Shown here: positions 53,220 to 62,889 of the stretch, piece after piece | Layout of the letters: each line of letters starts with the position of its first letter | Position numbering within the stretch: position 1 is the first letter of the stretch | Origin: JABMOV01 sp964654545 | GTDB taxonomy: Bacteria > Fidelibacterota > Marinisomatia > Marinisomatales > JABMOV01 | NCBI GenBank assembly: GCA_964654545.1 | Contig: CAZZIU010000015.1 | Span: 1 to 64,000 of the forward strand | Length of the DNA stretch: 64,000 bases | Reading direction: 5' to 3' | Made by a program: the position numbers and the translations under genes | The notes under the pieces: model-generated | The model's database searches: none | The model's input: only the letters and a program-made list of their open reading frames with translations | Told to the model about the DNA's origin: nothing

Positions 53220-54386
53220 CTAATCCCGAAACCCGAATTTTTTCTTAATGTGGGTAGTGATTAGAGGCGTAAGTCGACCTTTTTCGTATGCAATTTTCAT
53301 AAATAAATTCCGTTTTGTTTTTACCGGGGTGCTGTAATTGTTTCTGAAACTCAGTGAAATGGCATCTTTTTTACATGAAGATATACATGCGCCACACCCA
53401 AGACATATCTCATCCTTTACTTTACTGACTCGACGAGAAGAATTATCCCTATCCAATCCAATTGCTTTCACATTGCAGGCGCTAAAACAATCACCGCAAT
53501 AATCACAGAACTCTTGATCAACTTCGGCTATATATGGAGTTTTGTTAACCCCATTGTAATACCCTGATTGGACACCTGCCATTATTTCGCAACAGCATCC
53601 GCAACAATTACAAATAAAGGTGGGTTTGTCCCGGATGTTATCGGTGATATGGGTAAGCTTCAGGTTCTCCGCCTTTTGGAGGATGGAAGTCAATTCATCT
53701 TTGCTCTTTTTCTCTGCAAAGCCCCGACGCACCAGGAATTCGGATCCCTTACCCAGCGATATACAAATCCCATCTACCGGGGCACCTTTTTTACAGGATT
53801 TACCTTCATGCTCTCGTTTATGTCGGCAATAACACATGCTTACAGCACCGAATTCAGAATTTTCAATAATTGATTTCGCACTATCATAAGACACAATGGT
53901 GCTATTTACGGGTATGTGTGATTCGTATGGCAGGGATCTGGTCAACTGGGTATTGCTACCGAAAAATTCCTTACCCTGACCGTTTTTCGTGTCCCAGTGA
54001 AAATAATCGCTCATGAGTTTTGCTACTTTTTTCAAAGGCAAATCAGTTCGGTTTTTCATAAATGTAAATTCAATAAATCCGATAACACCTGGCATCAGCA
54101 AATAATAGACCGTACCTCCATAAGGCATATCCATGACCAGTCCCTTATCTGCCATTGATTCCAAAATATTGGTCAGTTTTGCTTCAGGAAGACCGGTCCT
54201 TTCCATCATCTCATCCAGGGTAGCTTCACGGAGCGGAAAATGTGATCCAACGTATGCTTCATCCGGTGTAAACAAGAGCGATAACAGCTCTCTCAATATA
54301 TGATTGTCCACCAGCCCAATGGGGTATTGATTGAGACGATCAATAAGGGGTACTAAATCCGATTTCGATTCGGAAATATGTCCCAT
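53220..54386 (-). CDS. 4Fe-4S cluster protein with N-terminal helical domain
   Basis: 388 residues. An N-terminal domain with winged-helix-like character (LDEMMERTGLPEAKLTNIL near 57-75) is followed by a Cys-rich middle (Cys185, Cys187, Cys198, Cys208 and CNCCGCCC at 259-266) and two bacterial-ferredoxin clusters: Cys294/297/300/304 and Cys328/331/334/338. It is probably soluble and cytoplasmic; the membrane segment is absent. Its start shares a base with the tpx stop (TGATG), so it is co-translated with thiol peroxidase. Function unknown, perhaps a redox sensor or electron carrier. Confidence 0.7.
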   Translation of the reverse strand: MGHISESKSDLVPLIDRLNQYPIGLVDNHILRELLSLLFTPDEAYVGSHFPLREATLDEMMERTGLPEAKLTNILESMADKGLVMDMPYGGTVYYLLMPGVIGFIEFTFMKNRTDLPLKKVAKLMSDYFHWDTKNGQGKEFFGSNTQLTRSLPYESHIPVNSTIVSYDSAKSIIENSEFGAVSMCYCRHKREHEGKSCKKGAPVDGICISLGKGSEFLVRRGFAEKKSKDELTSILQKAENLKLTHITDNIRDKPTFICNCCGCCCEIMAGVQSGYYNGVNKTPYIAEVDQEFCDYCGDCFSACNVKAIGLDRDNSSRRVSKVKDEICLGCGACISSCKKDAISLSFRNNYSTPVKTKRNLFMKIAYEKGRLTPLITTHIKKKFGFRD

Positions 54387-54883
54387 CAGTTAAGTGCCTT
54401 CAACGCGGATTCATAATCAGGTTCCTGTCCAAGTTCGGGAACTTGTTCTGTGTAAATCACGCGATTGTTTTCGTCAACAATGACCACACAACGGGAATTT
54501 AATCCTTTTAGGGGACCATCCATGAGTTTAAGATTGTAATCATCGGCAAATGTGGAACGAAATGATGAAAGTGTAATTACATTTTCTATACCTTCAGTAG
54601 TACAGAAGCGTTTTTGTGCAAAGGGCAGATCAGCAGATATGACAAGTACTACGGTGTTTTCTAATTGACCAGCTGACTGGTTAAAATAGCGCGCTGATGC
54701 TGCACATGTTCCAGTATCAAGACTGGGCACGATATTGAAAATTTTTCTTTTTCCTTCATAGTCACCAAGTGATTTTTCCTGGAGATTGCCACCAACCAAT
54801 ACAAAATCAGGTATTGTTTCTCCAATTGCCGGCAAGTTTCCTTTCGTATTAATGGGATTTCCTTTTAACGTAATCTGTGCCAC
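54386..54883 (-). CDS. tpx: Thiol peroxidase (Tpx)
   Basis: 165 residues from GTG 54883 with AGGAG five bases upstream. The peroxiredoxin fold shows VPSLDTGTCAAS with peroxidatic Cys60 and resolving Cys94 in KRFCTTEG. It reduces hydroperoxides with thioredoxin. The coupled 4Fe-4S gene suggests a joined redox function. Confidence 0.93.
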   Translation of the reverse strand: MAQITLKGNPINTKGNLPAIGETIPDFVLVGGNLQEKSLGDYEGKRKIFNIVPSLDTGTCAASARYFNQSAGQLENTVVLVISADLPFAQKRFCTTEGIENVITLSSFRSTFADDYNLKLMDGPLKGLNSRCVVIVDENNRVIYTEQVPELGQEPDYESALKALN

Positions 54884-54979
54884 AAAAACTCCTATTATTG
54901 TTGTTTTGGTTTAATTATTAAATATCCGTGAATAGAGTAAAGATTACTGTATTCATGTGAATTTCGCAATTGGACTATT

Positions 54980-56212
54980 TCAAAATTTCAAATCAATTTT
55001 ATTAAATAGATTTGGATTCAATGAATAAGTGACAATCACACCGACCATGCTGATTAAAAACCACAACATGGTTGATTGCAGGCCAAGCGAAACGGAATAT
55101 TTTTCTACAATCCAACCCATTAACAATGTACTTATGATTATAAGAAATCTTGTTAAGACTCCTACAATAGTTTGAAATCTTCCCATAACCTTATTAGGGA
55201 CATTTTCCATAATTATCGTACGCGAAATAATGCGTGCAGAATTATTATGAACACCGATAATTAAGAAAAGAATCATGCTCACGGCCAATATGGGAATATA
55301 GGGTAAAGCCAGGCAACAAAGTGCTGCAATACCGTAGGCAACCATTAGTAACAAGTGATTTCGGAATTTTCTGGCGAATAATATCGCAAGAAAACTGGAT
55401 AACAATGCACCAATTCCATAAGCGCCATCCAACAGTCCGAATCCCCTCGCTCCCGCATCCAGCACATTGACTGAAAACGCAATTGTAAGCACAGTAAAAT
55501 TACCCCAGATTGCCACATCCGCAAACACGGTAGAAGAAGAAAAACCAAATAATAGTTTGTGTCGCCGAATGTAGGAAAAACCTCCACGGAAAGTATCTCT
55601 TATTTTTTCATGTTCCGAAATTTCCACGCTGGTTGTGTGGGTGGCCAATCCAATCAAGGTCGATGATATGAGATAGGTACAGGCATCTAAAAACAACGCT
55701 ATGTCCGCACCAAACCAATGGATGATAAATCCACCCAATGCAGATCCAAGCAGGGATCCTGATTGATAAGACGCAGAAAGCAATGAATTGGCAGCAAGAT
55801 AGTCTTTTTCACCCACAATTTCCTGCGTAAATGCAGATGCGGTCGGCCAAAACATAGAACTGCCCAATCCAATAATAAATGCCATGGTATATATATTCCA
55901 TAATGCAAAATGTTGTGTCCACATTAAAATCGGTATAGCAATTACTGCAAGCATTCGGATAATATCCAATGTAACCAATAAATGTTTACGATTCATTCTA
56001 TCAATGATGGTACCGGCATAAATAGCAATAACCAACCCTGGTAGCGTGGCAAGTGCGTTCAGTTGTCCCAGAGCAATTTCTGACCCAGTTAAATCAATGA
56101 CAATCCATCCGACTGCGATAAAATTGAATCCCCATCCAATCAAGGAGATTGCATTTCCGGCAAAGAACAAAGCAAAAGTTTTGTTCTTAAATAATCGAAA
56201 ATGGCTAAACAC
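54980..56212 (-). CDS. MFS transporter
   Basis: 410 residues from GTG 56212 with 12 hydrophobic helices and the motifs GWIVIDLTGSEIALGQ and AGTIIDRMNRKHLLVTLD (the D-R-x-x-R/K loop 2-3 motif of MFS, near 66-80). It resembles the MFS_3/enterobactin-exporter branch (SMFWPTASAFTQEIV, ENVPNKVMGRFQT). Its substrate is not known. The start lies two bases after the stop of the peptidase gene, so they are co-transcribed and a link with peptide or amino acid efflux is possible. Confidence 0.85.
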   Translation of the reverse strand: MFSHFRLFKNKTFALFFAGNAISLIGWGFNFIAVGWIVIDLTGSEIALGQLNALATLPGLVIAIYAGTIIDRMNRKHLLVTLDIIRMLAVIAIPILMWTQHFALWNIYTMAFIIGLGSSMFWPTASAFTQEIVGEKDYLAANSLLSASYQSGSLLGSALGGFIIHWFGADIALFLDACTYLISSTLIGLATHTTSVEISEHEKIRDTFRGGFSYIRRHKLLFGFSSSTVFADVAIWGNFTVLTIAFSVNVLDAGARGFGLLDGAYGIGALLSSFLAILFARKFRNHLLLMVAYGIAALCCLALPYIPILAVSMILFLIIGVHNNSARIISRTIIMENVPNKVMGRFQTIVGVLTRFLIIISTLLMGWIVEKYSVSLGLQSTMLWFLISMVGVIVTYSLNPNLFNKIDLKF

Positions 56213-56214
56213 GC

Positions 56215-57015
56215 CTAGAACGCGAAAAAAGTAAATCGTAATATTTCGTAATAGTCGTCCGATGCAAAAACTACGGTATGGTCATCGACGGCAAATGCCC
56301 CGGGATAATGGGTCGCTGCATATGCTTTGGGATGGTCTTTATATTGAATTTCTATCGTGAATGATTTTGGTAGTTTAACATGACATTCAGCAATATCAGC
56401 AGATAACATTTGGTAGGTGGATTTTTCGATTCTATCCACAGCCAGGTCAGGTTGGATGTTAACAGTGGAATTTCCTATGCCCTGCTTTACGACAACTGAT
56501 TTGGTTTTTGCATTCCAGGAGTTGATTTCATCTGCCAATCCCTGGTCCCCGCTAACAAGGACGGTTGGAACGCCAACATATTCTCCCGCCAGCATGAACA
56601 TGGCATATTCTGACATGTATTTTCCATTCAGTCTGATAGATGTTATGGATGAACTGCTCCATGTATGTGCCAGAGGATTTCCACTGCTATAGGCTCTGGA
56701 ATGATACCCAATCATTATGAGTGCGTGAAAACTTTGGTCAATATCCTGCACCATTCCCAAGGGATGCCCACTCCAACCCCGAATGAGTCTGGCTTCTGCA
56801 GGCAGATCGGCCGGTAAAATGTTCCTCCCTGTATCATGTGCATCTTTAACAACGATTTCTTTTACCCCGGCTTTCACAGCGCCCCGGCATGCCGCCACTA
56901 CTTCCGCAGTCATTTGTTTTCTAAACAGGTCATAATCCATCTTATCCCTGGTGACTTCTTCCCAGGCATTCACTCCTGTGACACCCTCCATATCAGCGCT
57001 GATATAAATCTTCAT
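56215..57015 (-). CDS. M55-family D-aminopeptidase (DppA-like)
   Basis: 266 residues, as in Bacillus DppA. The zinc ligands can be placed: Asp8 and Glu10 in SADMEGV, His60 in DAHDTG, His105 in GYHS and Glu136 in SEYAMF, with His117 in AHTWS as the catalytic base region. DppA cleaves D-Ala-D-Ala and similar peptides. AAGGATGG precedes the ATG. It is divergent from the GNAT gene across a 97-base gap with a candidate promoter. Confidence 0.88.
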   Translation of the reverse strand: MKIYISADMEGVTGVNAWEEVTRDKMDYDLFRKQMTAEVVAACRGAVKAGVKEIVVKDAHDTGRNILPADLPAEARLIRGWSGHPLGMVQDIDQSFHALIMIGYHSRAYSSGNPLAHTWSSSSITSIRLNGKYMSEYAMFMLAGEYVGVPTVLVSGDQGLADEINSWNAKTKSVVVKQGIGNSTVNIQPDLAVDRIEKSTYQMLSADIAECHVKLPKSFTIEIQYKDHPKAYAATHYPGAFAVDDHTVVFASDDYYEILRFTFFAF

Positions 57016-57055
57016 TTTCCATCCTTTTTTGTGACAGAAATTACCAATGCAAGTT

Positions 57056-57085
57056 ATTGTAATTGAATGTATAATCGATTGTTAA
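57056..57085 (-). promoter_or_regulatory. Candidate promoter for the DppA gene
   Basis: On the minus strand TTAACA (57085-57080) and TACAAT (57061-57056) are separated by 18 bases, 41 bases upstream of the peptidase start. In the other direction TATAAT (57070-57075) could serve the GNAT gene but has no good -35. The gap holds nothing else. Confidence 0.35.
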
Positions 57086-57112
57086 GATTATTGAATAATA
57101 TATGGGTAACAT

Positions 57113-57550
57113 ATGGAAAATTGGACTATTAGACCATTTAATATGAAAGATTATCCATCGGTTCTACGTGTTTGGGGACAGGCAAATCTACCTCACAAAC
57201 CGCGTGGAAGGGATAATCCGGAAATGATTCAACGTGAATTAAAACTGGGAACCGCACTTTTTTATGTGGCTGAATCCAATGGTACTATTGTCGGTACTGC
57301 GTTAGGTACACATGATGGTAGGAAAGGATGGATTAACCGGTTGGCTGTCATACCAGAATTTCGACGAATAGGAATTGCCACGGCGTTAATTGAGACCATT
57401 GAGAAAAAACTCAGTACGATGGGAATAATGATTATTGCAACGTTGATTGAAAAAGGAAATACCCACTCGGAAGAGGTTGCGAAATCTTTGGGTTTTGAAC
57501 TAGCTGAAAATATCCAATATTTTTCAAAACGTGAGCACCATGATGTATAG
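57113..57550 (+). CDS. GNAT-family N-acetyltransferase
   Basis: 145 residues. The GNAT fold shows IRPFNMKDYPSVLRVW at the start, the acetyl-CoA loop RRIGIATALIE (about 83-94) and GFELAENIQYF at the end. The strand before the loop (INRLAVIPEFR) is the usual beta4 motif A. The substrate is unknown; the ELKL linker with a PHKPRG segment is not diagnostic. It is a plus-strand gene beside a plus-strand lipoprotein gene. Confidence 0.85.
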   Translation: MENWTIRPFNMKDYPSVLRVWGQANLPHKPRGRDNPEMIQRELKLGTALFYVAESNGTIVGTALGTHDGRKGWINRLAVIPEFRRIGIATALIETIEKKLSTMGIMIIATLIEKGNTHSEEVAKSLGFELAENIQYFSKREHHDV

Positions 57551-57595
57551 AAGTTTATTGTATAGAAACTTGTGTTCTGTAGTCATGAACCTGTT

Positions 57596-58801
57596 ATGAA
57601 TTACCAATCCATTCCAGTATCGCGACACATGGAAGTCTGTCTGTTAGCATTGTTATTATTAACCGGATGTAACACGCCCGTCCCATCCAAACCTATAGAC
57701 ACTGCAATTTTAGAAGGTACCAGTTACATGGTCCGAGCAACAAACAGTGATGGCAGATTTTTGTATCGTATAAATACCAACCCGGAAATATCTGTGACAC
57801 AGTCATACAATATTTTACGACATGCGGGTGCCATTTATGCCATGTGCATGAGCTATATGGAATTTCCAAATGACCGCTTAAAAGATGCCATCTTACGCTC
57901 AGGAAGTTTTATAAAAAATAACACCATACTTCCCATTCCTGAGGATACAACCATTCTGGCTATCTGGTCGCTAGCAGAAATAATTGGTGACAATGATCCT
58001 CCCGAAGTGAAACTTGGGGGTACGGGTCTGGGATTAATCGCTTTGGCATCAATTGAATTAATACAACCTGGTTTTACAGCTATGGACACCCTTAAGAAAC
58101 TGGGTGACTTTCTGGTATATTCGCAAAAGCCAGACGGAAGCTATTTTTCTAAATACGTACCATCTAAGGGAGGGCTGAATGACGATTGGACTTCCTTGTA
58201 TTACCCAGGTGAAGCTGCCTTAGGTCTCATGATGCTGCATTCCCTGGATTCAAACCCAAAATGGCGTAATGCAGCAGCTCGAACGATTGAGTATCTGGCG
58301 ATTTCAAGAGAAGGACGTTCTTCTGTCCCTGCTGATCACTGGGCTTTGTTGGCTTCAGAAAAATTGTGGGATTTGCCTGACGGCTCAATTCCAGTTGATC
58401 GAAAATTGATTTTGCAGCATACGATCCAGATTTGTTCATCCATAATGGCATCGCAATTGCTTCATTCCAATAATAAACGCCTGGGAGGTTTTAATAGGGA
58501 CGGCAGAGTGACCCCAACCGCCACCAGATGTGAAGGCCTACTGGCTGCTTATTCAATCTTGCCGGATGAGATTGAGTTAAAATCCAGACTAAGACATCGT
58601 ATTAAAGAAGGTGTACATTTTCTACTGCGATCCCAAGTAAAAGATGGTTTTTTTGCAGGTGGTTTTCCTTATGCTGTCCAACCAAAATATGGTTCTGATT
58701 CAAAAACCAACGCTTTCAATCGAAGAGTTACCGAAATAAGAATTGATTATGTCCAACATGCTGTCAGCGCATTGATTCGATATAAGCGATTGGTTGATTA
58801 A
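57596..58801 (+). CDS. Lipoprotein with alpha/alpha toroid fold
   Basis: 401 residues from ATG 57596 (an upstream GTG at 57572 is possible). The signal peptide ends in LLLTGC, so it is lipidated. Repeats such as SYNILRHAGAIYAMCM, LGGTGLGLIALASIEL, QKPDGSYFSKY, YYPGEAALGLMML and RTRIDYVQHAVSAL-like helices (RIDYVQHAVSAL) form an alpha/alpha-toroid pattern seen in glycan-lyase/terpenoid-cyclase-like enzymes. No catalytic residue is certain. The stop is one base from the convergent gene's stop. Confidence 0.65.
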   Translation: MNYQSIPVSRHMEVCLLALLLLTGCNTPVPSKPIDTAILEGTSYMVRATNSDGRFLYRINTNPEISVTQSYNILRHAGAIYAMCMSYMEFPNDRLKDAILRSGSFIKNNTILPIPEDTTILAIWSLAEIIGDNDPPEVKLGGTGLGLIALASIELIQPGFTAMDTLKKLGDFLVYSQKPDGSYFSKYVPSKGGLNDDWTSLYYPGEAALGLMMLHSLDSNPKWRNAAARTIEYLAISREGRSSVPADHWALLASEKLWDLPDGSIPVDRKLILQHTIQICSSIMASQLLHSNNKRLGGFNRDGRVTPTATRCEGLLAAYSILPDEIELKSRLRHRIKEGVHFLLRSQVKDGFFAGGFPYAVQPKYGSDSKTNAFNRRVTEIRIDYVQHAVSALIRYKRLVD

Positions 58802-58802
58802 A

Positions 58803-59231
58803 TTATTTCAATTTCTGCTGAGCTTTAAGTAACAGAAGGTTTCCCTTCTTTCGATCCCCATCTTCCACGACAGTTGCTATTCTGATTGCTTCAATTAATG
58901 GAATTTTGTGATTATCAAAATTGGAATATAGCGCATCAACCTGTCCGACGATAAAAGTAAGATCAGTTGGGTTTTCATTTGGGACATGTTCGTCTAAAAT
59001 TTCATAATACCGTTCAATGTAGTACGGCGGAACCCAATTGGATTTTCCTTTGTATTGTTTTTCCAATTCAATTTGATGATGCCATTTGGCCCTGGATGTG
59101 GCAGTAAATACTCCACTTACAAAAGCTGTCTTTTCACCATGTGTGAGTGATTCCCAATAATCAGAGGGTGTAGAATTTTCCTGATTATAACAAAGTGAGA
59201 ATATGAGTGATAATACGAAAAACAAACGCAT
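58803..59231 (-). CDS. Small secreted protein of unknown function
   Basis: 142 residues with a short signal peptide (MRLFFVLSLIFSLCYN, with no lipobox at the usual site). The rest is helical and polar, with GEKTAFVSGVFTATSRAKWHH and a C-terminal Lys-rich stretch. No family is recognised. It lies two bases past the nadE stop, so it is co-transcribed with it, and is convergent with the toroid gene. Confidence 0.6.
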   Translation of the reverse strand: MRLFFVLSLIFSLCYNQENSTPSDYWESLTHGEKTAFVSGVFTATSRAKWHHQIELEKQYKGKSNWVPPYYIERYYEILDEHVPNENPTDLTFIVGQVDALYSNFDNHKIPLIEAIRIATVVEDGDRKKGNLLLLKAQQKLK

Positions 59232-59233
59232 AA

Positions 59234-60847
59234 TTATTTCCCCTGGTAATGATTTACAATTGGGATTCTTCGACCCAGCCCAAATGCTTTTTTGCTTACA
59301 CGCAATCCCGGAGCAGCTTGGCGGCGTTTAAATTCATTTATTCGAATCCGTTTAGATAATTGACGAATCAGGTTCTCATCGTAACCATCGCGAACCAGAT
59401 CTTCGGTAGATTCCTGATTCTCAATAAGTGCATCAACCAATGGACTCACAATTTCATAATCAAAAGGATCAACCTGGTTGTCTGTCAATTCTGCCGATGG
59501 TTGTTTTACGATGGTGTTTTTAGGGATTCTATCGTATCCAGCTGATTCATTTACCCAGCGCGCAACCCGGTAAACATCTTCTTTGGATAAATCGGAAATG
59601 ACCGCGAGTCCGCCACTCATGTCACCATAAAGGGTGCAATATCCCAATGCCAATTCAGTTTTATTCCCCGTAGACAGCACCATCCAACCAAATTTATTCG
59701 CAAGAGCCATGATCAGGTTTCCCCGTACACGGGCTTGAATATTTTCTTCGGCACTGTTAGGCTCAGTGTTCTCGAAATTACCTTTTAATGATCGACCATA
59801 CTGATCTACAATGGGCTGTATGGGTATGGTATCCAGTTCGAGGCCAAGATTAATCGCCAATTGGTGAGCATCTTCCAGTGAGTGGTCACTGGAATACTTT
59901 GAAGGCATTGCAACGACTTTTACGTTTTCTTTACCCAGTGCATCGGTTGCGATACAAGCAACCACCGCAGAATCGATTCCCCCGCTTACACTTACAATAG
60001 CTTTTTGGTGCCCGGTTTTATTAAAATAATCATGAACACCAAGGCATAAAGCTCTATACAAACCTTCATTAAGATTACTTGTATCTTCTTTTATTACTTC
60101 TGATGCAGTATTTATATCACATATTGCTAGATCTTCTTCAAATCCTTTTCCTACTGCCACCACTTCTTGATTACGGTTTAATATGATGGATTGCCCGTCA
60201 AATATAATTTCATCTTGTGCGCCGACCATATTGCAATAAATAAATGCTACCGGGTTATCCTTTATTCGTCTTTTTATCGTTGAAATTCTATCCTGCAGTC
60301 GGTTTTCATGAAACGGTGAAGCAGAAATATTTATGATACAATCTGCGCCCGATTTGATCAATTGCCTGGTAACCTTGTTGCTATAAGCATCATCCCAGAG
60401 ATCTTCACAGATTTCTAACCCGATCTTCAGGATTTTACCATCAATGTTGCACTTCCATAATCCGGCCTTGTTACCTGGCGTAAAATATCTTGCTTCGTCA
60501 AACACGTCATAGGTGGGAAGCAATTGTTTATCGTAGGTATAGTCAATTTTTCCATTCTGACAGACAGCCGCACTATTGAAAATACTTTCATGGTCTTGGC
60601 GGATATACCCTAGTATGAGTGGAACCGTTGTCTGGTTTGCTATCTGATTCAATCTGGCTGTGTTTTCTTCCAAAAATCCGGCTTCCCATACCAAATCCTG
60701 CGGTGGGTAACCACTGACTATTAATTCCGGGAATACCACGACATCTACATTGTGAGAGATTGCCTTTTTGTAGTTAGACAGAATCAGGTCTTGGTTGTAA
60801 TCGAAAGCTCCAACAATTGGATTAACCTGGCATAGAGCAACTTTCAT
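59234..60847 (-). CDS. nadE: Glutamine-dependent NAD synthetase
   Basis: 537 residues. The N-terminal nitrilase domain has the triad Glu (VVFPELIVSGYPPQD near 37-51), Lys (KQLLPTYDVFDEARYF near 105) and Cys (GLEICEDLW near 146), which frees ammonia from glutamine. The C-terminal synthase has SVSGGIDSAV (PPi-binding P-loop, about 264-273), and LSTGNKTELALGYCTLYGD. It makes NAD from deamido-NAD. Slightly shorter than actinobacterial forms. Confidence 0.95.
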   Translation of the reverse strand: MKVALCQVNPIVGAFDYNQDLILSNYKKAISHNVDVVVFPELIVSGYPPQDLVWEAGFLEENTARLNQIANQTTVPLILGYIRQDHESIFNSAAVCQNGKIDYTYDKQLLPTYDVFDEARYFTPGNKAGLWKCNIDGKILKIGLEICEDLWDDAYSNKVTRQLIKSGADCIINISASPFHENRLQDRISTIKRRIKDNPVAFIYCNMVGAQDEIIFDGQSIILNRNQEVVAVGKGFEEDLAICDINTASEVIKEDTSNLNEGLYRALCLGVHDYFNKTGHQKAIVSVSGGIDSAVVACIATDALGKENVKVVAMPSKYSSDHSLEDAHQLAINLGLELDTIPIQPIVDQYGRSLKGNFENTEPNSAEENIQARVRGNLIMALANKFGWMVLSTGNKTELALGYCTLYGDMSGGLAVISDLSKEDVYRVARWVNESAGYDRIPKNTIVKQPSAELTDNQVDPFDYEIVSPLVDALIENQESTEDLVRDGYDENLIRQLSKRIRINEFKRRQAAPGLRVSKKAFGLGRRIPIVNHYQGK

Positions 60848-60849
60848 CG

Positions 60850-61128
60850 TCAGTGTTTCACCTCAAACCCAACAAAACTTTCGCTAGTTGTTGCATTCTT
60901 TACAACTACCTTTTCTACCTTACTTAATTCTGATCCACGTCTTAATTCACGTAAGAATAATCGCATGTTTTCTTCGCTGCCCTGCGCTTCGCAGTAGACA
61001 CTTCCATCCGTCATATTTTTTACCCACCCGGATACGGAATAACGTTGTGCCTGGTTTTTAGTGAAAGCTCTGAACCAAACACCTTGGACACGTCCAAATA
61101 CATGGATCACAGTTTTATTTATTTCCAT
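60850..61128 (-). CDS. acyP: Acylphosphatase
   Basis: 92 residues from ATG 61128; the upstream GTG-type extension is unlikely. The signature GRVQGVWFR (about 12-20, Arg20) and GWVKNMTDGSV (Asn near 38) identify an acylphosphatase, which hydrolyses carboxyl phosphates. It overlaps the LOG-like gene by 14 bases. Confidence 0.92.
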   Translation of the reverse strand: MEINKTVIHVFGRVQGVWFRAFTKNQAQRYSVSGWVKNMTDGSVYCEAQGSEENMRLFLRELRRGSELSKVEKVVVKNATTSESFVGFEVKH

Positions 61129-61579
61129 CGTAATGTGTTGTGATAATCGAATACAGTTGTTGGAGCGATGTGGCTTGCAGCATGCCATTGATTACCCAAG
61201 ATTTATATCCAATAATGGGTTTATCTGACTGAAGCATATATGCAATTTCCGAGAGTGTTCCGTATTTACCACCAATTGCCAGTCCCACTTCACAATTGTA
61301 GGTTATTAGCGGATTTCGTCCAATCCCCAACTTGGTAGCAATTGGAATGGTTAAATAGTTATTCCCCTCGTTCCAATCGCCTTTTAGGATTCCGATAATT
61401 GTGCCACTATGTGCACTCACGCCTTTGGCAATCGCTTCCATAATACCCTCTGCGCCACCGCAGAATACCAAATAATTGTGTTTTGCTAACCAGGCACCGA
61501 TTTGGATCGTTTCTTCATACAATCCGTCATTCACATCTCTTCCACCGAAAACGCCGATTCTTCCCTTAAATGTACTCAT
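61115..61579 (-). CDS. LOG/TIGR00725-type Rossmann protein
   Basis: 154 residues from ATG 61579 (ATGA overlap with asnS). The motifs VFCGGAEGIMEAIAKG and AIGGKYGTLSEIAYML are of the TIGR00725/SLOG nucleotide-binding group related to LOG cytokinin riboside hydrolase (here GGKYGTLSE replaces the PGGxGT motif). The role in bacteria is unknown. Confidence 0.8.
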   Translation of the reverse strand: MSTFKGRIGVFGGRDVNDGLYEETIQIGAWLAKHNYLVFCGGAEGIMEAIAKGVSAHSGTIIGILKGDWNEGNNYLTIPIATKLGIGRNPLITYNCEVGLAIGGKYGTLSEIAYMLQSDKPIIGYKSWVINGMLQATSLQQLYSIITTHYDGNK

Positions 61580-62868
61580 GGCTCCAAGCGATAGATGGTA
61601 CGTGGAAAAGGAATGCATTCACGGATATGTTGCGTGCCGCAAATCCAGGCTACTGTCCGTTCCAAACCAAGACCAAACCCGGAATGCGGAACAGAGCCAT
61701 ATTTGCGCAAATCCAGATACCATTTGAACGGTTTCAAGGGCAAATCATGATGTTGAATTCGTTTGACCAATGTATCATGATCATCTTCACGCTGACCACC
61801 ACCAATAATTTCTCCATAACCTTCAGGTGCAATCATATCCACACCCATCGCCAGATCATTATTTTCCGGCGCTCGCTTCATGTAAAATGCTTTGATATCG
61901 GCAGGCCAGCGATGGATCATGACCGGTCGATCAAATTTCTCTCCTATTGTGGTTTCATCGGCTGCACCCAGATCATTACCGTACTCAAAATCTGAACCCG
62001 CTTCTTTAAGAATTTGAGCAGCTTCATCGTAAGTAATTCTTGGAAACGGTAGTGTAACAGATTCCAACTTGCTTGTATCGCGCTCCAGATCTTCCAGCTC
62101 TCGTTTACAGGTAGAAAGACAATGTTCAACAACATGGGCCACCAGTTTTTCAGCCCAATCCATATTCTCATCCAAATCGCAATAAGCCATTTCCGGTTCA
62201 AGCATCCAAAATTCGGTTAAATGGCGTCTTGTTTTTGATTTTTCAGCACGGAAAGTTGGACCAAAAACATATATTTTCCCCAAAGCCATGGCGCTCGCTT
62301 CACCGTAGAGTTGTCCACTCTGGGTTAAATAGGCAGTTCTATCAAAATAGTCTACTTCAAATAGATTGGTTGTTCCCTCTACAGCATTGGCAGTAAACAT
62401 GGGTGAATCAACCAGCGTAAAACCATTGTTATCAAAAAAATCGCGTGCCGCTTTCACAACCTGATGCCTCACTCGTAAAATAGCATTTTGTTTTTTGGAT
62501 CGGATCCATAAATGGCGATTATCCATGAGAAATGCCGTACCATGCTCTTTTGGTGTGATGGGATATTCCTCTGCCAACTGTACCACAACGATATCTTTTA
62601 CTGTCAATTCATAGCCGCCAACAGCGCGTGGTTCTTCACACACAATTCCCGTAACCTTAACGGAAGATTCCTGGGTAAGAGAGGATTCAAGATCAAAGGT
62701 GATTGGGTCTACTTCAGATTTAACAACCACGCACTGCAACAATCCTGTCCCATCCCTAAAAATCAAAAACCAAATTTTTCCAATTGAGCGTTTGTTATAC
62801 ACCCATCCCCTGAGCGTTACCTCTTGCCCCACGAATTCCCCAATATTCTCAATCGTCGTTTTGTTCAT
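61576..62868 (-). CDS. asnS: Asparaginyl-tRNA synthetase
   Basis: 430 residues. N-terminal OB fold (VTLRGWVYNKRSIGKIWFLIFRDG), class II motif 2 (TFRAEKSKTRRHLTEFWMLEPEMAY) and motif 3 (GFGLGLERTVAWIC). The HLTEF and TEFWM segments distinguish it from AspRS. It charges tRNA-Asn directly, which predicts that this organism does not rely only on the indirect Asp/GatCAB route. It is followed by the LOG-like gene. Confidence 0.93.
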   Translation of the reverse strand: MNKTTIENIGEFVGQEVTLRGWVYNKRSIGKIWFLIFRDGTGLLQCVVVKSEVDPITFDLESSLTQESSVKVTGIVCEEPRAVGGYELTVKDIVVVQLAEEYPITPKEHGTAFLMDNRHLWIRSKKQNAILRVRHQVVKAARDFFDNNGFTLVDSPMFTANAVEGTTNLFEVDYFDRTAYLTQSGQLYGEASAMALGKIYVFGPTFRAEKSKTRRHLTEFWMLEPEMAYCDLDENMDWAEKLVAHVVEHCLSTCKRELEDLERDTSKLESVTLPFPRITYDEAAQILKEAGSDFEYGNDLGAADETTIGEKFDRPVMIHRWPADIKAFYMKRAPENNDLAMGVDMIAPEGYGEIIGGGQREDDHDTLVKRIQHHDLPLKPFKWYLDLRKYGSVPHSGFGLGLERTVAWICGTQHIRECIPFPRTIYRLEP

Positions 62869-62889
62869 TCCTATCCTTTCACCATCAAT

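Noticed and set aside
61570..61995. 141-residue frame antisense to asnS
   Set aside because: Shadow of asnS; no SD or family.
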